Below are positions 9,537-22,013 of a stretch of 64,000 nucleotides of DNA, one piece after another; the stretch's first letter is position 1, and each line of letters opens with the position of its first letter. The stretch is from the NCBI RefSeq assembly GCF_902459465.1, contig NC_047062.1, positions 1,676,501 through 1,740,500 on the forward strand, in the 5' to 3' direction. The position numbers and the translations under genes are program-made. A model generated the notes under the pieces. It searched no databases. It was not told where the DNA came from and saw nothing but the letters and a program-made list of their open reading frames with translations. This DNA comes from Asterias rubens (taxonomy: Eukaryota; Echinodermata; Asteroidea; Forcipulatida; Asteriidae).

Positions 9537-12500
9537 ATGGCAATTTTGCTAGTCAACATAACCGAGAAAGGGCGAAAGAGATTATGCGATGTGCTGTTGA
9601 CTTTGCACTGGTTGTGCGCAATGTGCGGGATGTCAATCATCGTGGTGGGACTCTACATCAGAATCCGTATAGCGGCCAAGGTAAGTAAGTTTGTAGCCTG
9701 AAATTTTGCAGTATCCTCGTGTACCCTGTATTCACGCACTGAAGACTTGAGATAGAATTTTAGTTTAATTAACAGAACCAAGAACAACTTTGAGCTTTAT
9801 TTTTATTTGTCCGATGTCAAAGCCCACCTGAGAGAAGAATTTCAAGCCCGTAGAACGCCATATAATAAGCACAACGGAGGTCGTCGTATATACGCAAACG
9901 ACCCCAATTTGTCGGCATACGTTTTGCGTCACATAAATTCACGCACTTGTTTTGAAACGTCAATACGGGGACCCTTTCTATGCCGCCTTTTCTTCTAAGC
10001 ACTCGGGTCAGTGCGGCAGGGAAACTAGAAGGCCAAAACTACCAGTTATAACTATTTACCCCATCAATTGTCGGGTTTCTACCAGGCTAATTAGCTGAAC
10101 CCCCATCTTACACCCGGCCCAACCTGTGGTGAAGCCATCAATTTACAAAACTAAGTTATACAACACTAAAATGCTGTTTTTTCATAGTTAATTGTATTAT
10201 AACAAATTATGAATAATAAATGAGCATATTTTTTATCAATAAGGCTTCTGATGTTTTTGGGGTGTTTTTTTAACCCACGTGCAAATTACAATAAAATCGT
10301 AATTTCTGGAAATTTGCCTATAAGGCGCATGTCCACTTCAATCTTTCACAGTTGTTTGTATCCCCTCTGTTGTCATGTAAAAATCATGTGATCTTGTAAT
10401 TGAAGTAGTTGTATGGCAGACAACAAACGCTAAGAACTTTCAGGGTGTTTCAAGTGTTTTTATCAACCATTTTAGCTAGGCATATTTTGTGTTTGTTTAG
10501 TCTTAAGGTAAGATTTTCTACTAAAATTATAGATTATCTAAAATAGCAACCAGAAAGGCTACGATTTGTCCCATCTTTGCAGGAGATTGAAGATTATGTT
10601 GTATAATTTCATGAAATCAAAAAATTATGTCATTGCGTTTTGTAAACAAAAAGTTACGCGGCAGGAAAGGTGCCTGCGGGAATATTTGTAACGCGCAGAT
10701 TTGGGGTATCGGATGACCTGAATTTAGGGAGTCATGTGGTGTATTGGTGTCTTGTCACGCCTTCTATTTCTTGGGGAACTAAGCCTGCGACTGCGAGAGT
10801 TTCCCTCACGCTGTATCCCAATGAATGGAAAAACTGCCGGAAAAATTGTTTTTTTTTTTGCATCTATCGTAATTTTGAGAATATCTTTTAAAATATCTCT
10901 TAGTTCTGGTAGCATAAAGAAGCTAAGATACTAAACTTTCATAAAATATTCAATAGGATGAAATCTTTCATCATTTAGGCTCGCTAATTTCATTATTGTA
11001 AATGTTGCATTTTCCATCAAAATCGGGCTCATTTCCTGTGTAAAATCCTTTTTTTGCACATTGACTCCCAACTTCAACTCATTGTTAGAATAAATAGCGC
11101 CACCACACGGCTTAGTTCCAAAAAGTGTAGATTCAGGAAGTCTGTGCCCTTCCAGTAATGTAACAATCATTCTAATTGGTTAAGGATAACACTCGCGTAT
11201 CTTTCTTGAAACAAAACCAAACTCCATTCAAATTTGAGCGTTTTTTGGGACCGTGGCTCGGAGTTTTCCCGGCCTCACATCTAAAATCGAACGTTTCTTC
11301 TCGCCTATCCATCATGTTATTGGCGCTAGTTGTGCTGTTGGATGTATAATAATATAACTTCTTTCAGTAAAAAAAAAAACCTTGAGGGACGAGACTTTTG
11401 AATGACAATATTTTGTCCTTTTTGAATGAATTATAATAAAGTACACCTTTTCACACACATCAGATGAATCTCGTGGAGGGATACAACGGCAACACTCTGC
11501 CTCTTATGCTTATCTTTGTCGGTGCTTGCACCGCAGTCATTGACCTGGCTGGAGGAAAGCTATGTAATAGTGTTGGAGACCTTTCCAGAAGGTATGTTTT
11601 CAGAAAGAACATCCTTGAAGAAAACATAAATATTTTGTTGAGAACTTCCACATACTGCAACAAGAAATAGGGGATTTGAAATGCTTGGTGGCAGCAGATT
11701 TAACAGGTTCAGTGTTGATGTAGTGCTGAGCTAGCTTGCCGAGAATATTTTGACCCTTTTCGAAACCACGGCTTTGGCTTTGGGTTCGGCTCAGGCTAGC
11801 CTGGCTCCGCGGTTGTTTTGACAATGCGTGTTTTGCGTATAGGCGCTCAGAGCTTCAAGCGCGAGGATGGAGCATGAAGCCGAATCCAAAGCCGTGGTTT
11901 CGAAAGGGGCCTTTGATTCACCTCTAGTAAAGTCTGCTGCCACATAGCGTCACAAAAGTGCCCCATTACCTAGATGAGCCCCCTTCTCAGTTTTGATTTA
12001 CATTCCTGTTCATCTTAGCTTTTGCTTTGTTTTCTTTCCATGTTACTTTCTCTGTCTGCACTGGTCTAGGTTTCACAAAGCACTAAGATTAATCTAAAGA
12101 TGAGTTGTTACCATAGCAATAACATTGATCATGCTGGCACCACTACGTCATGCCACAGGTTATTTATTTCATGGTTTTCTCCAATGTGCAATGTTCGATG
12201 GGAGTCAAAGTCATACTCATTGATATTCTTGACTGGACTACTCCATATCTGGAGGGGGAGGGGCAGGTCTCAGAGTTGTGTACTTCGGAAAACTCCCACA
12301 AGAAAAGGGACATAAACAACAAGCTGGCAACATGCAATCTCTCTCATACAAACATTGGTTTAACGTTGATCATTATGAATTTAAAAAATCGTGAAATTGT
12401 GATTCAGTATAGTTATCGACAATGGCCCATAATAAAATATAATCAAGGTGAAACCAGTGGTTTTCTTGGTAAGATTCAGACCCACAACCTTGTGAGTGCA

Positions 12501-15500
12501 AATCCTGCAGCCTATTTTTACCAGAAGTGCGGTGACATTTTTCTATCTTCTATACTCCTCTATGAAGACAAGTTCTAAGACGTCTCCTTCTACCCTACCT
12601 CCTTCTCCTTGTCTGTTTGAATGTCTGCATCTTCATATCGGCTTGTACATGCTTCGCCAATCGACGTCAACTCCACCACTCCTTTACTGCAGGCCTAGGC
12701 AAAGCCATGGACAACTACAAGGTTTGAGAGCTTTGCGCAATTCATACAACCGATTTTAAGGCTGTATTTTGTTCATGTTTAAGGCACTGGACACCTTTTG
12801 TAATATTGTCAAATACCAGTATTCTCACTTGGTTTATCCCAACAAACGTATTAAATAAAAGAATCGAAGTTGCAAGTGAATAACGAGGGGATACACCATT
12901 GTTGCATAATATGAATGTGTTTGCTTTCAGATAAAACGTTCTTTGAGTGACAAGTTACCTCTTTCTAAAAAAAAACACGTTTAGCTTCAGAGGGAGCCGT
13001 TTCTCACAATGTGTTATACTATCCAAAGCTCTCCATTACTCGTTACCGAGCAGGTTTTTTGTGCTAACAGAGTATTTTGAGTAATCACCAATAGTATTCC
13101 CAGGATTTTAATTTTGAAATATTCCTTTGTGAAGGATAACAGCACAGCGAAGGCAGAGATCGACCGCTTACAGATTGAGTTCGAGTGTTGTGGAAACAGC
13201 GGCTACGAAGATTGGTTCGATTTACAATGGATTTCTAACGAGTTCTTGGACATGGAAAACAGCAACGTACAAAGGTTATTTGGCTTAACTTTGGGTTGGG
13301 TGCAGTCAATCTAATAAGAGGACGGGGTATGCGCGGTAATTGCGTGTATTTCTCATTTATAGATCGTTGTTATTAATTATGGCGATGAGAAACTTTTAGA
13401 CGGTCCTTTTTCACAGTGTTGCGCTTGCTCAGACCTGCGTGCGCAGTACTGAGCATGCGTGCGCACGCTCAGAGCCACAAAAAGGACAGGTGTCTGCGCG
13501 CAGCAGTCTCAAATCGAGAGTTTTTTTGCGACTTTTGAGACGCTGCAGCGTCTCAAAAGTCTCCTAATAAGCAATTTCAAAATTTAATCAATGTCACCAA
13601 ATCGAGACTGGGAGGCAGAATAGTCTGGTCCCCAATTCGTATACATGAGAATGGGAATATTTAATCACTCACACAACTCCTTAGTGAACCTCACTCTCTT
13701 ACTCAGGGCACCACCACTCCATGATCCCCCAACATGGAACCGGTGTCCTCCCCCCTCCGCAGGAACCGCCCTCCAAATCATTCCAATGCCGATTCATGAA
13801 GGAGTGGTCAGTATTAGTACCACAAGCAATCACTCCTTCACAAAGTACCACCAGATGGAGGTAGGTTCACTGAGGGGGAGAGGTGGTTGAATGAGGAGGG
13901 ACGCTCTCCCCGAGATAGAGGGGTGGTTCCCTGAGAGAGGGGGGGGGGTCTGCTCCGTGGGGGACACGTTCCGGGGAGGAGGAAAGTTTACACTCAGAAG
14001 AAGCGGTTCCGGCTTGAGAGGAATGGGAAAGGGCGGGTCCCTGAGAGGGAGTGACAATAGGTAATAGGTTCTCTGTAGTATAGAGTAACATCAATGAAAT
14101 GCGCGATGTTTTTGTTAAAAGAGGCTGCATTTAGGCACGTAAAAGACGTTGGTGAACAAATTTTAAGGACACCGCCAACATAGGGCTAGATAGCTCAGTT
14201 GGTAGAGCGCCGGCACGTTAATCCGGACGTTGTTGTTTGGAATCCCACTAAAGTCAATTCTTTGTTCAACCCCCAAAGTCGTGGGAACAAAATCTAAATC
14301 TTTTTTTCCCTTCTCCTTTTTCTCCTCTAGCAAAATTAGCGACGGGAAGTACCTGAACGACGACGTCCCGTACAGTTGCTGCAGTTCTAATTCAGCCCGT
14401 CCCTGCATCCACCATCACGTTCATGACAATGAACAACACTTCAAATACGACTACCGCACCGGACTTACTCTCCACAGAAGAGGCTGCAAGACCGCCCTCA
14501 TGGACTATTTCAATGTCAGGCTGAATCGAATTGGTTTGATGATCATGCTGATATTCCTGATTCAGGTAGGTCGTGGAAGCATGACCGTCTGCAATGAGGC
14601 TTGGTTTCAAGATGGTCGATATTACAAACAAGGGGAAGATTTCGGGAAATTCAACATAAGGGAATTTGTAAACTCATAACTGTCATCATTACACATTTTG
14701 CATGTCGTGGTCGAACAGATAAGAGGACCGAACTCAACCTCAAGCAGAGTGTGGGTTTCGAGTCACGGTCATGACACTTGCATCCATGATTGCTTTGTTC
14801 GGTTGGGACAGTAAGACGTAGGTCCCGTGTACTGGTATAGTGCGCATGAAATAACCAATGCAAAACCTTGCATGGAAGAGTATATAGGTGTTTCTGGTTC
14901 ACATCTAGCAAGCAGCCTTGTTACAGGTTTTCTCAGGCTTGTGAGCTACAGTGAGTAAGCTCATTTCGGATACATTATTGTATTCATTACCAGAAGTATT
15001 TAATACTAATTTGTTATTGGTCAATTATTATCATCCCCAATCCTGTCCTCCTCATCCCCACATTGTCAGTCCTACCCCATCACCATCACCGTATTATGTG
15101 CCATAGGCTTACGTCTTGCTTATTTCTTCCAGACGATAATTTTCTTGCTACTTCGCTATCTCCAAACGTCCATCAGTAACGCCTTCACCATGGGTGATCC
15201 AGAGAAGACGGCCCCTGGGTGGATACTAGACAAACTTCCCTTCTCAGACACTGAAAGTTCCAAACCAAAAAAGAGAAAGCCCAAGAAAAAAGACGATGTA
15301 GAGGATCAGGATACTGAGAGTGATGAAGAGAGTTTCGGTATTGAATACTCACCGCAGGGACCAGACTGGAATGAAGAGGAGAGACCCCTCGCTCAGAAGG
15401 AACCCCGAGGTGGGGGTGGAGCACCCCGAGGTGGGGGTAGGGGTGGAGGTGGAAGCCGGAGGGATAGAGACGAAGATGATGATGATGATGATGAACCGGT

Positions 15501-16845
15501 TTATGAAAATGTACCAGGAGGGCAAGGATTCGGAGGGCTAGAAGACTTTGATTTGGATGATATGATGGGTGGTTTTGAATTCCCAGAACTCCCAGAACTC
15601 CCAGAACTCCCAGAACTCCCAGAACGGCCACAATTTGGGCACAAGAACAAGGGGGAAAAGAGTTCAAAACCCGACAAGAATTCAAGGTCAGACAAAGCCA
15701 AGTCAGATAAGAATTCGAGGTCGGACAAGAATTCGAAGTCAGGTACGAATTCGAAGTCTGATAAAAATTCAAAGTCAGATAAGAGTACGAAATCAGACAA
15801 GGGACCAGCTAAGCAATCTGGAGGGTCGCCGCAGAAATCTCCCGCATCAACCAAGAAGTCTCCTGGATCAACCAAGAAGTCTCCTGGATCAACCAAGAAG
15901 TCTCCTGGATCAACAAATAAATCTCCTGGATCAACAAAGAAATCCCCTGGATCAACGAAGAAATCAACTGGAGCAAAGAAATCTCCAGGATCAACTAAGA
16001 AATCTCCAGGATCAACAAAGAAATCGACAGGAGCAAAGAAATCTCCAGGATCAGCAAAGAAATCTCCAGGATCAGCTAATAAATCGACAGTAGCAAAGAA
16101 ATCTCCAGGATCAGCTAAGAAATCTCCAGGATCAGCTAAGAAATCGACAGGAGCAAAGAAATCTCCAGGATCAGCTAAGAAATCGACAGTAGCAAAGAAA
16201 TCTCCAGGATCAGCTAAGAAATCGACAGGAGCAAGGAAGAAATCCCCGGGTGGAAAGAAGAAATCTCCGCATGGAAAGAAGAAATCTCCGCATGGAAAGA
16301 AGAAATCTCCGGGTGGAAAGAAGAAATCTCCGGGTGGAAAGAAGAAATCCCCGGGTGGAAAGAAGAAATCTCCGGGTGGAAAGAAGAAAGTCCATGCTGG
16401 AAAGAAGAAATCCCCGGGTGGAAAGAAGAAAGTCCATGCTGGAAAGAAGAAATCCCCGGGTGGAAAGAAGAAAGTCCATGCTGGAAAGAAGAAACACCCG
16501 GGTGGAAAGAAGAAAGTCCATGCTGGAAAGAAGAAACCGCCGGGTGGAAAAAAGAAATGCCATGTTGGAGGCAAGAAACCAAAGGGGCCGAAGATGAAGA
16601 GTAAGAACAATAACATTGAAGACGATGATTCCGTATACTGGAGCGACTCATCATCAGATGACTCGGATTACTCCGGATCTGATTGCTCGCTGACTCCACT
16701 GCTCAGCCTTTCCAATAACCGGAACGAGGTGATGTATGATTCAAAGTTAACCTCGATACAACGGAGGTCCAGAAGGTTCCGGATACCAGAAACGGCTTAC
16801 ATTGAAATCGAGGGTGAGTCGAAAAGAAAGGGTTTGTTTGAATAA
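9537..16845 (+). CDS. PRPH2: Peripherin-2/ROM1-like tetraspanin, copy 2 (complete, 6 exons, 837 aa)
   Basis: Exons 9537-9680, 11464-11591, 12568-12721, 13135-13274, 14331-14565 and 15133-16845 join in frame through GT/AG sites. The protein starts MAILLVNITEKGRKRL, aligning with the start of vertebrate peripherin-2. TM1 is about 19-41, TM2 60-80, TM3 97-119 and TM4 256-274. The large extracellular loop has CCG at 160-162, SCC at 204-206, C214 and C241, the six cysteines expected of the family. The cysteine that links vertebrate dimers (human C150) has no counterpart: the aligned stretch reads DNSTAKAEID. After TM4 come a GWILDKLP segment, an acidic region, then a Lys/Ser/Pro/Gly tail at about 439-758 of roughly 320 residues, ending in an acidic DDSVYWSDSSS segment. 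Vertebrate homologues are about 350 aa, so the tail more than doubles the length. The exon structure was derived by hand; exon 1 and exon 3 were missed by simple ORF calling. Function in membrane-rim shaping is inferred from the family. Confidence 0.9.
11752..11911. mobile_element. 160-bp hairpin MITE, family E
   Basis: Arms (gacccttttcgaaaccacgg, ctttggctttgggttcggct) pair with (gaagccgaatccaaagccgt, ggtttcgaaaggggcc). Located in intron 2 of peripherin copy 2. A second copy is at 30293-30450. Confidence 0.85.
12778..13102 (+). mobile_element. Family A MITE (intron 3, peripherin copy 2)
   Basis: Paralogue of the element at 71-437, slightly shorter. It ends about 30 bp before the exon 4 acceptor at 13134. 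Confidence 0.8.
14184..14290 (+). mobile_element. tRNA-derived SINE fragment in peripherin intron 4, copy 2
   Basis: Paralogue of 2284-2390 with the same decayed B box, so the insertion predates the gene duplication. Confidence 0.75.
14700..14870 (+). mobile_element. Decayed tRNA-derived SINE in peripherin intron 5, copy 2
   Basis: Paralogue of 2800-2965 with B box gggtttcgagtcacg. Present before the gene duplication. Confidence 0.7.
15640..16580 (+). repeat. Coding tandem repeats of peripherin copy 2 tail, with higher-order unit
   Basis: Same repeat classes as copy 1 but longer. From about 16360 a higher-order 42-nt unit (coding GGKKKVHAGKKKSP) repeats about four times. This composite unit is absent from copy 1, so it arose after the duplication or was lost there. 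Confidence 0.9.
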
Positions 16846-17360
16846 TTTGAATACGGTTTGTACAACAACATTTCAAAAACTATTCAACAGCAGTGCCAAT
16901 TAACATTCTTAAATTAAAGTGTCATATCAAAACATAACTCAATTTTTGTTAAAGCACGTACTGCGGCAGGGCTATTGACATTATTTTCAAAAAAGAGACA
17001 CCCTCCCCCCCCCCCTAAAAAACACAACAAAAAAACTATTAAATATTTGGGCACAGGTTGGCTCACTGGTTTCTTTCCCTGCCTTTCACATCTGTGGACC
17101 CCGGTTTAAACCCAACCTCAGACATAGAGCCTGCATGAGGAGCGGTTTTTCAGTCAAAAAGAAAAACCTGATTGCCTGGCTAGGTTTTCTCCAATTTGAG
17201 ATTTTCCCTCACATTTAAAACTGAACATTTCTTCTCGTTTCCTACTCACCATCCTTTGTGTTACTGCTGGCGCGTGCGCGTTTGGATGTGTAATTAAATA
17301 ATACAGTTGAAGGGCATTCGAGAGCGAGAATATCATTAGGGGAAAAAGGGCCAAAATGCT

Positions 17361-17767
17361 TTAAAGGATTCGGGTACTTTTTCAAAATGTCCACAGATTT
17401 ACATTAAACCTACATGGTTTGAAGATAATGATAGTGGAAAGCTTCCCTTCAATTATTATTAACTAAGGTTGTTTAGTTTTTGAGAAATGAGTAAAACAAG
17501 TCACAAAATAATTTTGGTCTCATGAGACCAAAATTATTTTAGCATGTAAAATCCCCTTAACCAGTTATGATATTATACCAAAACCATAGCATAACTGGTT
17601 AATACGTTTTTTACATGCTAAAACTGAGACGAAAATTATTACTTTTACTCATTTCTCAAAAACTACAGCACCTCAGTAAGTAAAATTTCAAGGGAAGCTT
17701 TCTACTATCATTAGTTAAAAGTACATAATAACGCTCTCAGCGTTAAAGGGTATATTATACCCTTTAA
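17361..17767. mobile_element. TTAA foldback element, only in copy 2 of the duplication
   Basis: Inserted at TTAA (empty site 4994-4997 in copy 1). Left arm about 17365-17510 and right arm about 17636-17735 are long inverted repeats (aatgatagtggaaagcttcc / ggaagctttctactatcatt). An inner palindrome is also present (aaccagttatg..cataactggtt). The right end carries an inverted copy of the target flank: cgctctcagcgttaaagg faces cctttaacgctgagagc. Confidence 0.9.
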
Positions 17768-18505
17768 CGCTGAGAGCAGCGTCTTCTCGAAATAGATATT
17801 TCCTAAAAGGGTTTGCAATTTCTTACTGATTTGTTAATACTTTCAAATATAAGTTTCAGGTCTTATCGATCTGTCCACGCAAATATAATGTTACATAATT
17901 TATTGAAAAGTTATTGTATTGTAAATATCGTAAATTTATTTATCAAAGTTAATTTCGTAAATGTATTTATCAATGTTAATTTTAAGACTCATGACAACTT
18001 CTTACTTTGGATTTATATAAGTAATATTAACACAACATAAGGACACCTATACTACAAATGAGTAAAATTTTAGAATGTGATTGCAACTTGAATACATTTA
18101 TTTGATAGATGTTGTTTTAATTAATGTAAACTTGAACTCAATTAATCATTCAGCAATACACATTCTCAGCATGAAAACACATAACAATCGGCATTTTATG
18201 TAGACACTTTTCATTTTTCAAACGGGTCGCATGCATCCCATGAACGTCAGTCTAACAGTTTAGTTTGTCTGTAAAGCTGTCTTGAAGATCGTGTATTCAT
18301 GCTTTTCAGCCCAGCCCTCCGGGTGGCTTCTTAGAGATTAAACGGTTGCCTGGGATGGACTAACGATGTTTAATGGAAGAGCAAGTTCTTTAAACGCAAT
18401 TGCCACCAGAGGGCATGTTTAACAATTATGTACATTTTGCTATTGCATGCTTCGTGATGCACCGTTAAATTACAACGTATATAGTTGATTTTGAACAACG
18501 CAATA

Positions 18506-20512
18506 ACATTCACTCTCATATTACAAGACCCCCTTAGCTGGTTGCGATTTGTCCGTCTTGAAATTCAAATAATTGGATTCATCGTGCGTTGTCGCATCGA
18601 TGGTGACCTCTGGACTGCAACAGAAAAGTCAGACTTCACCGAGTGGTTATATTCAGTGACAATGCACGAACCAAATGCACTCAACATTTATTTAGTAAGG
18701 GGGCCACATTTCACACATGAATCCTTGTTTGGTGTAAAAGAAATTCACAATTAACACAAAGTAGACGCATCTCATCCATCAACAATCTGAAAAGTCGTAC
18801 AAATTGTGAATAACGTGGACGGACACCAACCATTTCGGCCGTGACATGACCTTGCCTTATTTCGGCGGGGAGCGATTCTTTTGGAAACGATGCTGCGAAC
18901 AACATCCATATAACGGACTCCTACATGAAATTTTGGAGCATCGCAGTATTATACCTAACAGAATCAAGGATGACATGTGACTCATGCTCCACCAATCAAA
19001 TGTCAGGGATCTGTTATGTGAGAGGTAGTTTCCACTATAGTACCGTTAACAATTAAGTTGGTAATCTCTCTCAAACTATTTGAGAAATTGTTGAGTCGAG
19101 AAACAATTAACAGCAAAGTACGGAGCTCCTAAAAGGACAGGCAAAAACAAATATCAAGGGACAAAATATAACAATTTATTTCGTTTCATCGAATAACATT
19201 TCGATGCCTCGTTCGCTGAAACAAAAAACTTTCCCTGTGTTTTGTTGACATGATAACGAAAATTCTTCCTTCAACTTAGCCTATTTGCTTCTCAGAAGAC
19301 AGGACTTATGCTGGTGATAACAAGGAAGACTTTGTGCTCAAACACAGCTTAAAAAAATAGGGCACGATCTTTACCTCAAAGTTGTCCTTAATAAACTTAG
19401 CATTGCAAACCTAACCTATTTACTCATAATATGTAAATGACTGTGTATAATCCGAAACTAATAATTGAAACAGGATGTAACATAATGTACATTGTAAACT
19501 TTAAGGCACTTTACTCTGTTTTTCTAACTTGATTCATCAATACTTTGTCAAAAATAAATAGCAATTGGATACACCGGTTTTTAACATCCGAATGCAACAG
19601 TTTCCTTGTGTTAGATAAGTGCGTGGTTCCATTTCATTATTATATTGTTTTCCCTCTGGGAGCCAACATCATGCAAGTACAATTTTCGAGCAAATGTGAC
19701 CCACTCTGTGAAAGTTAGTCACATGTCGCCCAATGCAATATTAAGTTATGGAAAGTTTAATGTGGAAAAAGTAAAAAAGAAAAGAAAAAAAAAAGTTTTT
19801 CTTTCTTTTTAAGATCTTTAGTTGCATGGTTAACCTTTATGTCTAATTTGTATCCTTTTGCACACAATGGTTATTTAAAATATCATTTTACTTGTAATTC
19901 GTTTTCCACAAAAAATGGTGTAGTGGCTAATTTCAAACGGGAGTAACTCAGCAACGCGATACACCCCAAAGCTTAGACACATACCAAATTACTGCTGCTG
20001 ATGTGTTCTTTCCAGCCATGCATATAACTCAGCTCCTGAAATTGCCTACATCTGACTCATTTTCACAGAGCGGGTCACAAATATACTATTGGAGTTTATC
20101 ACCCATTGGAAAATACCCCCCCTCCATTATTTTGTGCTTTTGTTCCGGTTGCAATGGTATTCTGCATAGGAAACAGGAAACGGATAAAAAAACGGAGTAT
20201 CTTTACCGAATTCTGTAGGGATATTATAAATTATATAAAGATGTACATTCAACACATCCGAACAAAGGACATGTTGCGCCTACATTATTCCAATCAGAGA
20301 CCAGACGTCATTGTGACCACAATGATGTTATAACTGTATAATTTTACATTGCGGTAATATTTTGAAAGGTATAACTTCACAGCCCCTGGTATAAAACTGA
20401 ATCCAAGCGTCCATGCGATCGGAAGCTGCAGGGTCTTATTAATGCAAACCCACATTCTACGCATTGTATGACGCAATGCGACATGATATTGGGCATCATT
20501 ACACACGATACT
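18506..20512. other. No gene seen
   Basis: AT-rich unique-looking sequence. The longest frames are below 90 codons and show no family resemblance. Confidence 0.6.
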
Positions 20513-20914
20513 TTAAGGGGACACGTTGCTTTGGATTGGGCGGGTTCCGGGTTTATGAATATGAAAAGCGTTTGGAACCGTTTGTTATAAAACGCATATG
20601 GTTACAGAAACATGTTTTAAAGGTAGAATATAGAGATCCACACAAAATGCCTCGAAATTTCACGTGTTTTTTTTTACTCTGCGAATAAACACGTTCGACC
20701 ATTTTCGGGAGTCAAACATTAGCTGAATCCACAATATAGCGTGCCGTGTTAGTTCACGACGTAAAAGGAAACCCGTGCATAACCAAGGCATACTTGTGTG
20801 GATCATTATATTCTACTTTTAAAGCATTTTTCTAACCATATGCATTTCATAACAAACGGTGGCAATGCTTTTCATAGACCGACTCGCCTGATCCAATGCA
20901 ACGTGTCCCTTTAA
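20513..20914. mobile_element. TTAA element with about 30-bp terminal inverted repeats
   Basis: Ends ttaaggggacacgttgcttt and gatccaatgcaacgtgtccctttaa (last part tgcaacgtgtccctttaa). The arms continue inward through ggttacagaaacatgtttta-like sequence facing aaagcatttttctaaccata. Confidence 0.82.
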
Positions 20915-21224
20915 CCAAAATATTGGCGGCATCGATTTACTCTGCACCAAATTGAAGCAACTATAAGACATTTATGCCAGGTCCCTGCCGGTTTTTTGGG
21001 AGTAGGCCTACTTGGGTATCAGATTCTACGTGACTCGAGTCAATGGCCGTGACTTAGTGGGCTCTGGTTGGGCCGAAAATCACGATGATTCACTTTTAAA
21101 CTGATTGAGAACGAGCTTCGAAGATGAGCAATTGAGACTGATAACTACATGCCTAAGTGGTATTATTATGCAAGGACGTGTGGTATCTCCGTTTTTGTAT
21201 GGTGAGGTGTTTATTGGCAGCGGT

Positions 21225-21389
21225 GGAGCATAGACCTTTTCGCAAATACCGGGGCGCGCGCGTAAAGCTTGGAATTAGGTGCATTGTGGTCTTGCTGGTA
21301 TCCAAATTTGATCCATATATATCCCACAATGCACCTCATTCAACAGTCTGCGCTTGCGCATTGGTATTTGCGATAAGGTCTATGGAGGA
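21225..21389. mobile_element. Short hairpin element
   Basis: ggagcatagaccttttcgca pairs with gcgataaggtctatggagga. An inner pair aggtgcattgtgg / cccacaatgcacct lies close to the loop. Confidence 0.75.
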
Positions 21390-22013
21390 GGATTCGGGAA
21401 CCCCACGACGAGTTCAAAATACTCTTAATTCCAGGTTGTTGTCTTAAGACATCATCACTCGGTGTAGCCCACAGTAAGAAAACTGTAAACATTTGGGATA
21501 AACTGGTCATCGAAGTTGCAAGAAAATAATGAAATAAAGTGAGACCCAGCAATTGCTCGTATGTGTGTTTTTTCAAATGCCCGCTGAGAAAGTAATACCT
21601 GAAGCTTTTCTCATTTTGAATTTTTGGAGTGAACAATAATTACTTCTTTCTTTAAAACTACATTACTTAAGAGAATTTGTTTTTAACAGCGTTTTATAAA
21701 TACCAACAGCTTCCCAGTACTCTCTATATCAATGATCAGCAACTTGTGGAACACTTGCAAACAAAATCACACAGTCACTGTCTTTAAACATTTATCAATT
21801 TACCATAGTATTGACATACAGTAATATCGTGTTTCATTGCTTAGAGAAGATAATTCATGCTTCTCCAAAAAACAGATAGCATATCTTAAAACTGGAGGAT
21901 GACAATGTTTGAGATGACTTCTTCGAGACAACAAAGATATATTTACATATGACATTTCACGAAACTTAGGCCCTACAGGTACAGATGAGATTCAGAAGAT
22001 TGAACCTTGGCAT

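Larger units (their letters stand above)
12708..18505. repeat. Segmental tandem duplication, right copy (visible overlap)
   Basis: Paralogous to 1-6290. Exons, introns and about 1.6 kb of 3' flank are all shared, so the duplication was genomic and not by retroposition. Intron 3 carries the same family A MITE in both copies, which therefore predates the duplication. Homology stops near 18505. Confidence 0.9.

Noticed and set aside
15569..16093. Overlapping + strand frame of about 174 codons rich in RNLQDQ (also 3662-4213)
   Set aside because: Frame-shifted shadow of the same coding repeats.
15501..16616. 371-codon antisense frame opposite the peripherin copy 2 tail (and 211 codons at 3597-4232)
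   Set aside because: It is the mirror of a low-complexity Lys/Ser/Pro repeat (reads as GDFFFPP units). The length is a by-product of the 21-nt period, and the sense frame is supported by splicing and homology.
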